Assembly: GCF_036227325.1 (NCBI RefSeq)
Contig: NZ_CP109467.1
Coordinates: 2,108,001-2,172,000 of the forward strand
Direction of reading: 5' to 3'
DNA: 64,000 bases
Origin: Streptomyces sp. NBC_01465
GTDB lineage: Bacteria; Actinomycetota; Actinomycetes; Streptomycetales; Streptomycetaceae
Shown: one piece after another, positions 24,173 through 33,644 of the stretch
Layout: each line of letters begins with the position of its first letter
How positions within the stretch are numbered: position 1 is the stretch's first letter
The notes under the pieces: model-generated
Told to the model about the DNA's origin: nothing
What the model saw: the letters and a program-made list of their open reading frames with translations, nothing else
The model's database searches: none
Program-made: the position numbers and the translations under genes

Positions 24173-24931
24173 ATGTCTGGTCGCGCATTGAGCTTCGGAG
24201 TGATGGCGGAAGCGTACGAACGGTTCCGGCCCGGGTATCCCGTGGACCTCTTCGAGAAGGTGATGGCGTACGCGGGGCAGCCCGTACGGACCGCGCTGGA
24301 GATCGGCGCCGGGACCGGCAAGGCCACCCGGCTGTTCGCGCAAGCCGGGATCGCTGTCACCGCGACCGACCCCGACGCGGCCATGCTCGCGGAGTTGCGC
24401 AAGCACGTGCCGTCGAGCGTCGGGACAGTGCAGGCCGCGTTCGAGGACTTGACGACCGGTGAGTCGTACGGGCTCGTCTATGCGGCCGCCGCGCTGCACT
24501 GGACCGAACCGGAGGGGCGGTGGTCACGCATGGCCTCGCTGGTGGAGCCGGGTGGCGTGTTCGCCTCCTTCGGCGGGGCGGTCCAGCTGGCCGATCCGGA
24601 CGTGCAGGAGGCCGTTCGTGCGGCTCGGGCGCCGTTTCTGGAGAGCGATGACATTCCGTCTCCGGATGGGACTCCGCCCGAGAACCACATGCAGTGGCCC
24701 GGGACCGAGCTACAGCAATCCGAGTGGTTCGGTGACGTCCAACAGGTCGTGGTCGAGCGGCGCTTGACGATGAGCGGGCGTGATTTCGTCGGCTATCTGT
24801 CGACCGTCTCTGCCTATCTCGTCCTGCCCGCCCCCGAGCGGGAGCAGGTATTCCGGCAGATCTTGCAGGTACTGCCCGAGACGGTCGAGATCGCCGCCGA
24901 CATCACCGCTCATCTCGCACGCCGACGCTAA
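24173..24931 (+). CDS. Class I SAM-dependent methyltransferase
   Basis: 252 aa from ATG at 24173, with AGGA 9 nt upstream (also readable as a CAGGAT -10, leaderless). Motif I is LEIGAGTGKATRL, motif II TATDPDAAM, and the UbiE/methyltransferase_11-type AALHWTE follows. N-terminal FGVMAEAYERFRPGYP is typical of small-molecule methyltransferases of this type. The substrate is unknown. Its stop overlaps the stop of the convergent MFS gene by 3-4 bp. Confidence 0.88.
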   Translation: MSGRALSFGVMAEAYERFRPGYPVDLFEKVMAYAGQPVRTALEIGAGTGKATRLFAQAGIAVTATDPDAAMLAELRKHVPSSVGTVQAAFEDLTTGESYGLVYAAAALHWTEPEGRWSRMASLVEPGGVFASFGGAVQLADPDVQEAVRAARAPFLESDDIPSPDGTPPENHMQWPGTELQQSEWFGDVQQVVVERRLTMSGRDFVGYLSTVSAYLVLPAPEREQVFRQILQVLPETVEIAADITAHLARRR

Positions 24932-26184
24932 CGCCGCGACTGCCACGGCCGGCACAGCGCCAGGAAGCACACCGCCGCACCCACCCCGCACGCCAGCTGC
25001 ACCACCGCCATCGGTACCGCCGTCGACTCCCCCGCTATCCCCACCAGCGGCGACGCCACCGCGCCCAGCAGGAACGTCGACGTGCCGAGCAGAGCCGACG
25101 CCGAGCCCGCCGCGTGCGGTGTGCGCATCAGGGCCTGGGCGTTCGTGTTCGGCATCGCCAGGCCCATCGCCGACATCAGTACGAACAGGCCCGCCGCCAC
25201 CGGGACCAGGCCCGGCTTGCCGAAGACCCCTGACGTCATCAGGAGCAGTGCCGTCGACGCCAGGATGATCACCGTCAGGCCGAAGCCCAGTGCCTTGTCC
25301 AGGCTGACCCTGCCCACCAGGATCTTGCCGTTGATCTGGCCTACCGCCACCAGGCCTATCGAGTTCAGGCCGAAGAGGAGGCTGAAGGTCTGGGGGGATG
25401 CGCCGTACAGGTCCTGCACCACGAAGGGCGATGCGCTGATGTACGCGAAGAGCGCCGCGAAGGCCAGGCCGCCGGACAGCATGTAGCCCGTGAAGACGCG
25501 GTCCGCCAACAGGCCTCGCATCGTGCGGAGTGCGTCGCCCACCCCGCCTGCGTGGCGGCGCTCCGGCGGGAGCGTTTCGTGCAGCCACTTCCAGACGATC
25601 AAGGTGAGGAACGTGCCGATCACCGTGAGGAGTGCGAAGACCCCCCTCCAGTCCGTGATCCTCAGGATCTGGCCGCCGATCAAGGGGGCCACCACCGGGG
25701 CCACCCCCGAGATCAGCATCAGCGTCGAGAAGAAGCGGGCCATCTCCACGCCGTCGTAGAGGTCGCGGACCACCGCTCGCGCGATCACGATCCCCGCCGC
25801 CCCCGCCAGGCCCTGGAGCAGGCGGCACGCGATGAGGAGTTCCGCCGTGGGGGCGAAGGCGCAGAACGCCGTGGCCGCCACGTAGATCACCATGCCGATG
25901 AGGAGCGGGCGCCTCCGGCCCCACTTGTCGCTCATCGGGCCCACCACCAGCTGGCCCAGCGCCATGCCCATCAGGCAGGCCGTGAGCGTCAGCTGGACCG
26001 TGGCCGCCGGGGCGTGCAGCGCGCCGGTGACCTCCGGGAGCGCCGGGAGGTACATGTCCATCGAGAGCGGCGGCAGTGCCGTCAGCCCGCCCAGGACGAG
26101 GGTGACGAGAAGGCCGGTGCGGCGGGTCGCGGCAGGGGCGAGTTGCCCGGTTCGTATGTGGCCGGGCGTGGAGGTCTTCGGCAT
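24928..26184 (-). CDS. Bcr/CflA-family MFS multidrug efflux transporter
   Basis: 418 aa from ATG at 26184. It has 12 predicted helices with the drug:H+ antiporter motif A GPMSDKWGRRRPLL after helix 2 and the Bcr/CflA hallmark PPLSMDMYLPALPEV in helix 1. The length and motifs are complete. Bcr/CflA members export bicyclomycin, chloramphenicol, sulfonamides or metabolites; the substrate here is open. It is divergent from the Gfo/Idh/MocA oxidoreductase with a 55-bp gap. Confidence 0.93.
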   Translation of the reverse strand: MPKTSTPGHIRTGQLAPAATRRTGLLVTLVLGGLTALPPLSMDMYLPALPEVTGALHAPAATVQLTLTACLMGMALGQLVVGPMSDKWGRRRPLLIGMVIYVAATAFCAFAPTAELLIACRLLQGLAGAAGIVIARAVVRDLYDGVEMARFFSTLMLISGVAPVVAPLIGGQILRITDWRGVFALLTVIGTFLTLIVWKWLHETLPPERRHAGGVGDALRTMRGLLADRVFTGYMLSGGLAFAALFAYISASPFVVQDLYGASPQTFSLLFGLNSIGLVAVGQINGKILVGRVSLDKALGFGLTVIILASTALLLMTSGVFGKPGLVPVAAGLFVLMSAMGLAMPNTNAQALMRTPHAAGSASALLGTSTFLLGAVASPLVGIAGESTAVPMAVVQLACGVGAAVCFLALCRPWQSRR

Positions 26185-26239
26185 GGCCTTTATTCTCTCA
26201 GCACTGGTGGAGTGGTCGAGACCTTTATGGGGTGGGGCA

Positions 26240-27235
26240 ATGAGCACGGACAGGGTCATTCGCTGGGGTGTGCTGGCTACGGGAGGGATCGCGGCGGCCT
26301 TCACCGCCGATCTGCTCGCCATGGAGGGGGCAGAGGTCGTTGCCGTGGGGTCGCGGAGCGACGCTTCCGCTGAAGCCTTCGCCGAGCGGTTCAAGATCCC
26401 TCGGGCTTACGGGAGTTGGGCCGGGCTCGCGGGGGATCAAGAAGTTGATGTCGTGTACGTCGCCACCCCGCACTCCGCCCATCGCGAAGCCGCCGGGCTC
26501 TGCCTGGAGGCCGGGCGGGCCGTTCTCTGCGAGAAAGCCTTCACCCTGAACCTGCGGGAGGCCGAGGAGCTCGTTGAGATCGCTCGTGCGCGGCAGACCT
26601 TCCTCATGGAGGGCATGTGGACCTACTGCAATCCGCTCATCCGCCGCATGGTCGGTCTGGTGCGGGACGGGGCCATCGGTGAAGTCCGTACCGTTCAGGC
26701 CGACTTCGGGCTCGCCGGGTCGTTCGGGCCCGAGCACCGGCTGCGCGACCCCGCCCAGGGCGGCGGGGCCCTGCTCGACCTGGGGGTGTACCCCGTTTCA
26801 TTCGCGCATCTCCTGCTGGGTGAGCCCGATGCCGTACAGGCTCATGCCCTGCTGTCGGACGAAGGTGTTGATCTCAACACCGGGATGCTCCTCGGGTGGT
26901 CCGGGTCCGGCGCGTCCGCCCTGCTCTCCTGCTCCGTCACCGGCGACAGCCCCCGCACTGCTTCCGTCACCGGCAGCAAGGGGCGCATCGAGTTCCCCCG
27001 CGGCTTCTTCTATCCCGAGCAGTTCGTGCTCCACCGCGACGGCCACGACCCCGAGGAGTTCACCACCGAGGGCGAGCCGCAGGGGTTCGCGTACGAAGCC
27101 GCCGAGGTCATGCGGTGTCTGCGCGCCGGTGAGACCGAGTCGCCGCTCGTGCCGCTCGACGGGAGTCTCGCCGTGATGCGGACGCTCGATGCGGTACGGG
27201 ACCGCATCGGCGTCCGCTATCCCGCGGACGTCTGA
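26240..27235 (+). CDS. Gfo/Idh/MocA-family oxidoreductase
   Basis: 331 aa; ATG after GGGGTGGGG. The N-terminal Rossmann strand (IRWGVLATGGIAAAF), the TPHSAH motif and the catalytic Lys in CEKAFTLN are seen; the usual EKP is EKA here. The C-terminal beta-sheet dimer domain is complete (GGGALLDLGVYPV). These enzymes oxidise or reduce sugars, inositols or diols with NAD(P); the closest shape is the dehydrogenase/dihydrodiol-dehydrogenase group. The substrate is not inferable from neighbours. Confidence 0.9.
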   Translation: MSTDRVIRWGVLATGGIAAAFTADLLAMEGAEVVAVGSRSDASAEAFAERFKIPRAYGSWAGLAGDQEVDVVYVATPHSAHREAAGLCLEAGRAVLCEKAFTLNLREAEELVEIARARQTFLMEGMWTYCNPLIRRMVGLVRDGAIGEVRTVQADFGLAGSFGPEHRLRDPAQGGGALLDLGVYPVSFAHLLLGEPDAVQAHALLSDEGVDLNTGMLLGWSGSGASALLSCSVTGDSPRTASVTGSKGRIEFPRGFFYPEQFVLHRDGHDPEEFTTEGEPQGFAYEAAEVMRCLRAGETESPLVPLDGSLAVMRTLDAVRDRIGVRYPADV

Positions 27236-27265
27236 CCCGCGGACGTCCGACCCGCGGACGTCACA
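27221..27265. repeat. Three tandem 15-bp repeats across a convergent gene junction
   Basis: Three head-to-tail copies of CCCGCGGACGTC plus three variable bases (TGA, CGA, ACA) occupy 27221-27235, 27236-27250 and 27251-27265. The stop of the Gfo/Idh gene is in copy 1 and the stop of phoD is in copy 3. It probably arose by slippage. Confidence 0.85.
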
Positions 27266-28880
27266 CCTGCTTGAGCCCCGGGTTCCCCGCCTCCGTCACG
27301 AACGAGCCGACCGTCGAGATCGCGGCTCCGGGCTTGGTGACCCCCGTCACCGCCCGGAAGTCCGCCCTCGTCTGCTGCTCGGTCAGCGTGGCCGTCACAT
27401 AGCCGCGCCGGCCGTGGTAGAAGCGCATGTGCGGATTGGACGTCATGTACGCGTCCCAGTTGCTCGGCTTGTCCGCGCCGTCGCCGCCGCTCGTGATGGA
27501 GGTGGCCACCAGCTCCACGCCCACCGTCCTCGACGACGGGTCGTCGAAGTTCTGCTTCAGGTCGTGCGCGTACGCGTTGTGCAGGTCGCCCGTGAGGACG
27601 AGGAGGTTGTCGGCGCCCGTCGCCACCGCCCCGTCAAGGAGGCGCTGTCGTGCCGCCGGGTAGCCGTCCCAGCCGTCCATCGACAGCTTCGAGACGCCGG
27701 TCGGGACATTGCGGCGCTGCGCCACGCACACCTGCTGCGGTACGACGTTCCACGTGGCCCGCGACGCCCGCCACCCGTCCAGCAGCCACCGCTCCTGCGC
27801 CGCGCCCGTCATCGTGCGCGCCGGGTCCTCGGACTCCGGGCCCGGGTACTGCCAGCCGTCGCCGTACGCCTGGTCCGAGCGGTACTGGCGGGTGTCCAGC
27901 ACGTCGAACTGCGCGAGGCGGCCCCACTGCAGGCGCCGGTAGAGCTGGGCGTCGGGGCCGTTCGGCTTCTGCGGGAGGCGCAGCGGCTGGTTCTCCCAGT
28001 ACGCGCGGTACGCCGCCGCCCGGCGCAGCAGGAACTCCTCCGGCGGGACGTCGTTCTCCGGGGTCTCGTCCGCGTAGTTGTTCTCCGTCTCGTGGTCGTC
28101 CCACGTCACGACGAAGGGGTGCGCCGCGTGCGCCGCCTTCAGGTCCGGGTCGGTCTTGAAGAGCGCGTAGCGGAGGCGGTAGTCCTCCAGCGTGATCGTC
28201 TCGCGGTTGAAGTGCGCGGGCAGCCGGCGGTCGGTGTAGTTGCGCAGGCCGCCGACGGCGTTGACCGCGTACTCGTAGAGGTAGTCGCCCAGGTGGAAGA
28301 CAACGTCGAGGTCCTCCTCCGCCAGGTGCTGGTACGCGGTGAAGTAGCCGTCGTGGTACGCCTGGCACGTCACGGCGGCGATCTTCAGCTCGCCCACGCG
28401 GGCCCCCTTCGCGGGCGCCGTGCGCGTACGGCCGACGGGGCTGATCCAGGTGCCGGCGCGGAAGCGGTAGTAGTAGACGCGGTCGTGGTCGAGGCCGCCG
28501 ACCTCGACGTGCACGCTGTGGTCGAACTCCGGGTGCGCGGTCGCCGAGCCGCGCCGGACGATGCGCGTGAAGCGCTCGTCGTGGGCCAGCTCCCAGCGGA
28601 CCGTCACGCGGGCGGCGGGCAGTCCGCTGTCGGCCGCGTACGGGTCGGGCGCGAGTCTTGTCCAGAGGAGTACGGAGCTCGGGAGCGGATCGCCGGAGGC
28701 TATGCCCAGCGTGAAGGGGTCAGCGGTGATCTTCGCGGCGTCGAGTTCGGCGGCCTGGGCGGTGCCGGGAAGGTTGGTGGCGAAGGCGAGGGCTGCTGCG
28801 GCACCCGTGACGGTGAGGAAGCGTCGGCGGCCCAAGTGGCGTGCGGCGGCCCTGAGTTCTGCTGAGTGCTCTGTCGTCAT
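27261..28880 (-). CDS. phoD: Secreted alkaline phosphatase PhoD
   Basis: 539 aa from ATG at 28880. A Tat signal (RRRF at 18-21, then LTVTGAAAALAFATNLPG) and the PhoD N-terminal (GIASGDPLPSSVLLWTRL) and metallophosphatase domains are present. Metal-binding motifs FHLGDYLYEY, TWDDHETENNY and LTGDLHNAY are intact. It should hydrolyse phosphomono- and diesters outside the cell with Ca/Fe. The Pho box expected for PhoP control was not found in the short (107-bp) divergent region upstream. Confidence 0.93.
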   Translation of the reverse strand: MTTEHSAELRAAARHLGRRRFLTVTGAAAALAFATNLPGTAQAAELDAAKITADPFTLGIASGDPLPSSVLLWTRLAPDPYAADSGLPAARVTVRWELAHDERFTRIVRRGSATAHPEFDHSVHVEVGGLDHDRVYYYRFRAGTWISPVGRTRTAPAKGARVGELKIAAVTCQAYHDGYFTAYQHLAEEDLDVVFHLGDYLYEYAVNAVGGLRNYTDRRLPAHFNRETITLEDYRLRYALFKTDPDLKAAHAAHPFVVTWDDHETENNYADETPENDVPPEEFLLRRAAAYRAYWENQPLRLPQKPNGPDAQLYRRLQWGRLAQFDVLDTRQYRSDQAYGDGWQYPGPESEDPARTMTGAAQERWLLDGWRASRATWNVVPQQVCVAQRRNVPTGVSKLSMDGWDGYPAARQRLLDGAVATGADNLLVLTGDLHNAYAHDLKQNFDDPSSRTVGVELVATSITSGGDGADKPSNWDAYMTSNPHMRFYHGRRGYVTATLTEQQTRADFRAVTGVTKPGAAISTVGSFVTEAGNPGLKQV

Positions 28881-28987
28881 GAGTGCATTCGAGTGGCGCA
28901 GGACGACGAGTGGTTGTCGCGTACACCACAGCCGGATGGCGGACGGATGAGGTCCGGATGTCGGGCACTGTCGTACGCTGCCGCCCC

Positions 28988-29740
28988 ATGAACGCACCTC
29001 AGAGCAAGATCGCGGTCGTGACGGGCGCCGGCTCCGGCATCGGGCGGTCCGTCGCGCACACCCTGTCCGAGGCCGGCTGGTCGGTGGCGCTGGCGGGGCG
29101 GCGCACCGGGGCGCTGGAGGAGACGGCGGCCGGGATGGCGGACGCGCTGTGCGTACGGACCGACGTGGCGGACCCCGGCGACGTGGACGCGCTCTTCGCC
29201 GCCGTGCGGGAGCGGTGGGGGCGGCTCGACCTCCTCTTCAACAACGCGGGGACCTTCGGGCCGGGCGGGACGCCGCTGGAGGAGCTGCCGTACGAGGCGT
29301 GGCAGCACGTGGTGAACACGAACCTGACCGGGTCCTTTCTGTGCGCGCAGGGGGCCTTCCGGCTGATGAAGGCGCAGGACCCGCAGGGGGGACGGATCAT
29401 CAACAACGGGTCGATTTCGGCCCATGCGCCGCGGCCGCATTCGGTGGCGTACACGGCGACCAAGCACGCGATGACCGGGCTGACGAAGTCGCTGTCGCTG
29501 GACGGGCGGCCGTACCGGATCGCGTGCGGGCAGATCGACATCGGCAACGCGGCGACCGAGATGACCGAGCGGATGCAGACCGGGACCCTGCAGGCCAACG
29601 GGGAACTGGCGGTCGAGCCGGTGATGGACGCGGGTGATGTGGCGCGGACGGTGCTGCACATGGCGGAGCTGCCGCTGGGGGCGAATGTGCAGTTCGCCAC
29701 AGTGCTGGCCACGGCTATGCCGTATGTGGGGCGCGGCTGA
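28988..29740 (+). CDS. Classical SDR-family oxidoreductase
   Basis: 250 aa. Motifs: TGAGSGIG (12-19), NNAG, the catalytic Ser in NNGSIS and YTATK (Tyr-x3-Lys). The C-terminal [16 protein letters not shown] pattern is shared by a widespread actinobacterial SDR group. A -10-like TACGCT (28974-28979) ends 8 nt before the ATG and no Shine-Dalgarno is present, so the mRNA is likely leaderless. The substrate is unknown. Confidence 0.9.
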   Translation: MNAPQSKIAVVTGAGSGIGRSVAHTLSEAGWSVALAGRRTGALEETAAGMADALCVRTDVADPGDVDALFAAVRERWGRLDLLFNNAGTFGPGGTPLEELPYEAWQHVVNTNLTGSFLCAQGAFRLMKAQDPQGGRIINNGSISAHAPRPHSVAYTATKHAMTGLTKSLSLDGRPYRIACGQIDIGNAATEMTERMQTGTLQANGELAVEPVMDAGDVARTVLHMAELPLGANVQFATVLATAMPYVGRG

Positions 29741-29841
29741 CGGGAGTTGGGGGTGGAGGGGTTCCGTCGAAGCGCCCACGGGGGCTACGGCGGACCCCTA
29801 GACTTACCGCTCCTTCACACTTTCCACATACGGAGCACACC

Positions 29842-30300
29842 GTGCGCATACGCACCGCGGCGCCCGCCGCCCTCGCCGTCGCCGCCCTCGCGGGGGCCCT
29901 GCTCGTGACCGCGCCCAGTGCGTCCGCCGCCGTCTCGCCCGTGCAGATCAGCAAGGTCCAGTACGACTCCCCGGGCAAGGACGTGCACACCAACAAGTCC
30001 GTCAACGGCGAGTGGGTGCGGCTCCAGAACCGCTCCAAGGGCACGGTCAGCATCAAGGGCTGGAAGCTGGTGGACACCAAGCGCCACGTGTACACCTTCG
30101 GCAACGTCAGCCTGAAGAAGGGCCAGTCGGTCACCGTCTACACGGGCAAGGGCAAGGACACCACCGCGTCCAAGTACCAGCAGCGCGGCTGGATGATCTG
30201 GAACAACACCCACGACACCGCGACCCTCAGCGACGCCAAGGGCGCGAAGAAGGACGCGGTGAAGTGGACGAAGCCCGGCAAGGGCTACGTCACCAGCTGA
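29842..30300 (+). CDS. Secreted lamin-tail-domain (LTD) protein
   Basis: 152 aa, GTG with CGGAG 6 nt upstream. Signal peptide 1-29 ending SASA. The remainder is one lamin-tail immunoglobulin-like domain: VQISKVQYDSPGKD, GEWVRLQNRSKGTVSIKGWKL, YTFGNVSLKKGQSVTVYTGK and WNNTHDTATLSDAKG. Bacterial LTD proteins are extracellular and may bind DNA, wall or protein partners. It is strongly basic. A -10 such as TAGACT near 29798 is possible. Confidence 0.88.
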   Translation: MRIRTAAPAALAVAALAGALLVTAPSASAAVSPVQISKVQYDSPGKDVHTNKSVNGEWVRLQNRSKGTVSIKGWKLVDTKRHVYTFGNVSLKKGQSVTVYTGKGKDTTASKYQQRGWMIWNNTHDTATLSDAKGAKKDAVKWTKPGKGYVTS

Positions 30301-30303
30301 CGC

Positions 30304-31488
30304 TCAGCGCCTGTGCCGGCCGCTGCCCTCCTGGGCGGCGGCCGGTTCGCTGCGCCGCCTGTTCCTGAGCGCGAACACCGACCCCCCGATCAGCGCCACC
30401 GCCCCACCCACCCCGCCGATCAGCGGCCACGACAGTGAGCCCGCGGCGTCTGACGAACTAGTCGACGAGGCCGCCGCCACCGCGCCCGCCTTCGGCGCGG
30501 CCGCCGCCTTCTTCGGGCCGCCACCCTCGCTGACCGGCTTGACCAGCGTCCCGACGGACTGCGCCGTACCCGCCGCCGCGAACCCCCAGTCGAGCAGCGC
30601 GGAGGTGTCGCGGTAGACCATGTCGTAGCCGGGCGCCGGGTGCATCACGGTGACCAGCAGCGTGCGGCCACCCCGCGTCGCCGCGCCCGTGAAGGTGTTG
30701 CCCGCGTTGGTCGTGTAGCCGTTCTTGACGCCGATCAGGCCCTTGTACGTGCCGAGCAGGCGGTCCGTGTTCTGGATCTGGAACGTCTTCCCCTTGTTTC
30801 CGTCGGGGAAGTCCGCGATCCGCATCCCGCAGTAGTGCCGGAAGCTGTCGAGGCCCAGGCCGTGCCGGGCGAAGAGCGTGAGGTCGTACGCGGAGGAGAC
30901 CTGCCCGGGGTGGTCGTAGCCGTCCGGGCTGACCACCTTCGTGTCGAGCGCCTGGAGGTCGACGGCCAGGGCCTGCATCTGGCGCACGGTCTCGTCCACG
31001 CCGCCGTTCATGTGGCTGAGGACGTGCACGGCGTCGTTGCCCGAGCGCAGGAAGACGCCCTGCCACAGCTGGTCCACCGTGTACGTCGTCCCGGCCTCGA
31101 CCCCGACCAGGCTGCTGCCTCCGGGTATCCCGGCCAGGTCGGCCGCCGTGACCTTGTGCTTCTGCGTGACCTCGCCGACCTTCGGCAGCACCGTGTCGGC
31201 GAAGAGCATCTTCAGCGTCGAGGCGGGCGGCAGGCTGCGGTGCGCGCGGTACGAGGCGAGCACCTCGCCGGTGGCGTGGTCGGCGACGAGCCAGGAGGCG
31301 GCGGAGAGCTTCGGCAGCGCGCGGGCCCCCGCGAGGTCCACCTGAACCCCGTCGAGGCCCAGCCGCTCACCGCCCACGGCAGTGGCGGCCGCGGCACTGC
31401 CGGTGCCGGCGAGGGCCGCGGCGGGGACGGCGGCGGCCAGGCCGAGGGCCGCGCGTCGGGAGAGAGGGGCTCGAGAGGATTCGCGCAC
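30304..31488 (-). CDS. D-alanyl-D-alanine carboxypeptidase (S11, PBP5-like), membrane-anchored
   Basis: 394 aa from GTG at 31488. Signal with RRAALGLAAA. Active-site motifs: STLK (Ser90, Lys93), SGN (149-151) and KNG (255-257) where KTG is usual. A C-terminal helix (SWPLIGGVGGAVALIGGSVF) and RNRRR tail anchor it. It would trim the terminal D-Ala of peptidoglycan stems. The start is supported by a minus-strand -10 TACGGT (31495-31500) 6 nt upstream, suggesting a leaderless mRNA. Confidence 0.9.
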   Translation of the reverse strand: MRESSRAPLSRRAALGLAAAVPAAALAGTGSAAAATAVGGERLGLDGVQVDLAGARALPKLSAASWLVADHATGEVLASYRAHRSLPPASTLKMLFADTVLPKVGEVTQKHKVTAADLAGIPGGSSLVGVEAGTTYTVDQLWQGVFLRSGNDAVHVLSHMNGGVDETVRQMQALAVDLQALDTKVVSPDGYDHPGQVSSAYDLTLFARHGLGLDSFRHYCGMRIADFPDGNKGKTFQIQNTDRLLGTYKGLIGVKNGYTTNAGNTFTGAATRGGRTLLVTVMHPAPGYDMVYRDTSALLDWGFAAAGTAQSVGTLVKPVSEGGGPKKAAAAPKAGAVAAASSTSSSDAAGSLSWPLIGGVGGAVALIGGSVFALRNRRRSEPAAAQEGSGRHRR

Positions 31489-31562
31489 CTCAGGACCGTA
31501 CAAAGAGATGCTGTGCGAACGAACAGCGGGTCCGCGTTCCGCTTGCGGGACCCGCCGCCCGG

Positions 31563-32549
31563 TCAACCGAGAATCTTGCTGATCTCCTCCAACTGCCCCT
31601 CATCCAGGGGCCCTTGAGCCAGTGCGCCCGCGTTCTCCTCCGCCTGCGCGACGCTGCGGAAGCCGGGGATCGGGACCGTACGGGGGCTGCGCGCCCAGAG
31701 CCAGGCCAGCGCGCCCTGCCCCAGCGTGCGCCCACCGCTGGTCAGGACCTCCCGCAGCGCCTCCACCCGGGCCGCCCACGCGGGGTCGGGCGCCCCGCCC
31801 TCGCCGAACCAGCTCAGCCAGGCCGGCGGCACCGCGCGGATGTCGCCCGCGCCGGGGCGCGCCCCGGCCGCGTACTTCCCCGTGAGCAGCCCCATCGCGA
31901 GCGGGCTGCGGTTGACGCTGGCCAGGTCGAGGCGCTCGCACAGCGCCAGCATCTCGGGGGCGTCGGCCAGCACACTGCAGGCGTGCTGGACCGCGGCGCA
32001 GTGCTCACCGGCGGCGAAGACCTCGGCGCGCGCGGGGTCGTCGGTGCTCCATGCGTACGCTCGGATCAGCCCTTCCCGTACGAACTCCTCGCAGGCGTCC
32101 CGGAGTTGGGCGCCCGCCTCGGGGTCCGCGTCGCCGGGGTGGAGCTGGTAGAGGTCGATGTGGTCCGTGCCGAGGCGGCGTAGGGACGCGGTGAGCGCCT
32201 CGCGTGCGTACTCGGGTGTCGTGTCGCTTCCGGTCAGGGTGCGCGTCGCCTCGTCGAAGCGGTTGCCCCACTTGGTGGCGATCACCGCCTCGTCCCTGCG
32301 GCCGGCGAGCGCCCGCCCGAGGATGCGCTCGCTGTGCCCGGTGCCGTACACGTCGGCGGTGTCGAAGAAGGTCACGCCGAGGTCGAGGGCGCGGCGGACG
32401 GCCCGTACCGACTCCTCGTCGTCGACCTTCCCCCACCCCAGCGGACTGCCGTCGGCGGCCGCCCACTCGCCGCCGATCGCCCAGCACCCGAACCCGAGCG
32501 CGCTGACCTCGATACGGCTGCGTCCCAGCGTCCTGCGTGTGGTCTCCAT
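31563..32549 (-). CDS. Aldo/keto reductase
   Basis: 328 aa from ATG at 32549. The (beta/alpha)8 AKR fold has catalytic Asp and Tyr in FFDTADVYG, Lys in ATKWG and His in YQLHPGD. The NADPH-binding C-terminal IPGFRSVAQAEEN is present. It resembles the YajO/general-stress group. Substrate unknown. TAGGGT on the minus strand (32558-32563) ends 8 nt before the start, so leaderless translation is possible. Confidence 0.92.
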   Translation of the reverse strand: METTRRTLGRSRIEVSALGFGCWAIGGEWAAADGSPLGWGKVDDEESVRAVRRALDLGVTFFDTADVYGTGHSERILGRALAGRRDEAVIATKWGNRFDEATRTLTGSDTTPEYAREALTASLRRLGTDHIDLYQLHPGDADPEAGAQLRDACEEFVREGLIRAYAWSTDDPARAEVFAAGEHCAAVQHACSVLADAPEMLALCERLDLASVNRSPLAMGLLTGKYAAGARPGAGDIRAVPPAWLSWFGEGGAPDPAWAARVEALREVLTSGGRTLGQGALAWLWARSPRTVPIPGFRSVAQAEENAGALAQGPLDEGQLEEISKILG

Positions 32550-32592
32550 GCCTGCGCACCCTAGGAGTTGGAGCGCATACGAAGGCAAGCCC

Positions 32593-33615
32593 TCAGCTCT
32601 GCGGGACGTCCGAGACGTGCGCGAACCAGCCCTCGGTCTGCTCGGCGTCGAGCACGCGCTCCAGCACCAGATCGCCGCGCATCCCGGGGAAAAAGCGTCC
32701 GGCGGGCCAACTGCGCGCGTACGGCGGCGGATCGAGGACGAGCAGACGGTGGCCTTCGACGAGCGGGATGTCGGCCGGGGTCCCCTCGTTCCAGAGCCGG
32801 GTCCCGTCCGGGGCCATCAGGTCGAAGGAGCCCGTGGTGGGGACCTGCCCAGGCGCGTCGCGGCAGACCGCGACCTCCTTGGCGGAGGGGGCGTAGCCGG
32901 GGACGTGTCCGCCGCCCGCCAGGACCCCGGCCAGCAGGGTGTGCAGCTGGAAGGTGTCGCCGATGCCCGTCATGCGCAGGGCGTAGCCGGTGCGGCTCTC
33001 GCGGTGGAGGACGACGAGCGGCTCGTCGTCGAGCACCGTCAGCGCGTACGCCAGGCACTTGAACTCCTCGCCGGAGGCCTCCGCCACGCGCCCGAGGAGC
33101 CCCAGGAGCTCCTCACGGGGGCCGGCGCCGAGTCCCGTGCGTACGGCGGGGACGTTGAGCATGGCGACAGCCGCCATCTCCCACTGGGGCAGCATCGTCC
33201 AAGCGGCTGCGGGCTCGTGCCCCACGCGCTCAACGACCTCGGCGTCCACGTCCTCGCCCGGGTCGGGGATGTCCCCGCCGCCGGTCGCGGCCCACCGGTC
33301 CGTGAACTCCCCTGCGGAGAGCAGCGATTGGCGCAGTTCGGCGAAGACGGCGGGGGCGCACTGCTGCGCGTCGGCGCCGCGCTCCACACACGCCCCGACC
33401 AGGACGGCGATCATGGCGCGCGGCCCGTGCGGGACCTCCGGGAGGAGGCCGGCCAGGCGTACTCCGCCCTCCCGCAGCGCATCGTCCTTGGCCCGCGCGA
33501 AGGCCTTGCCGAGGGCCATGGAGGCGCGTTCGGCGGTGCGGTTGTCCCGCGCCCGTACGGCCTTCTCGAAGTCGGCGACGGCGCCCGCGAAGCCCGCCCC
33601 ACGTCTGAATATCAT
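32593..33615 (-). CDS. Conserved hypothetical protein
   Basis: 340 aa from ATG at 33615 (begins MIFRRGAGFAGAV). The N-terminal part is helical (ADFEKAVRARDNRTAERASM), the C-terminal part beta-rich (VVLHRESRTGYALRM, FQLHTLLAGVLAGG). No membrane segment or catalytic motif recognised. TACAGT on the minus strand (33622-33627) is 6 nt upstream, supporting the start and a leaderless mRNA. It is divergent from the MazG-like gene across a palindrome. Confidence 0.75.
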   Translation of the reverse strand: MIFRRGAGFAGAVADFEKAVRARDNRTAERASMALGKAFARAKDDALREGGVRLAGLLPEVPHGPRAMIAVLVGACVERGADAQQCAPAVFAELRQSLLSAGEFTDRWAATGGGDIPDPGEDVDAEVVERVGHEPAAAWTMLPQWEMAAVAMLNVPAVRTGLGAGPREELLGLLGRVAEASGEEFKCLAYALTVLDDEPLVVLHRESRTGYALRMTGIGDTFQLHTLLAGVLAGGGHVPGYAPSAKEVAVCRDAPGQVPTTGSFDLMAPDGTRLWNEGTPADIPLVEGHRLLVLDPPPYARSWPAGRFFPGMRGDLVLERVLDAEQTEGWFAHVSDVPQS

Positions 33616-33626
33616 CCGCGCACTGT

Positions 33627-33644
33627 ATGGGAGCCTGCTCCCAT
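33627..33644. promoter_or_regulatory. 18-bp palindrome at a divergent start region
   Basis: ATGGGAGC-CT-GCTCCCAT: 8-bp perfect arms, 2-bp centre. The right arm contains the first two bases of the MazG-like ATG (33643) and the left end touches the -10 of the leftward gene. It could be an operator acting on both, or an RNA hairpin at the extreme 5' end. Confidence 0.45.

Noticed and set aside
30296..30308. GCTGA-CGC-TCAGC mini-hairpin between convergent LTD and carboxypeptidase genes
   Set aside because: Five base pairs with a 3-nt loop is within chance for this GC content.
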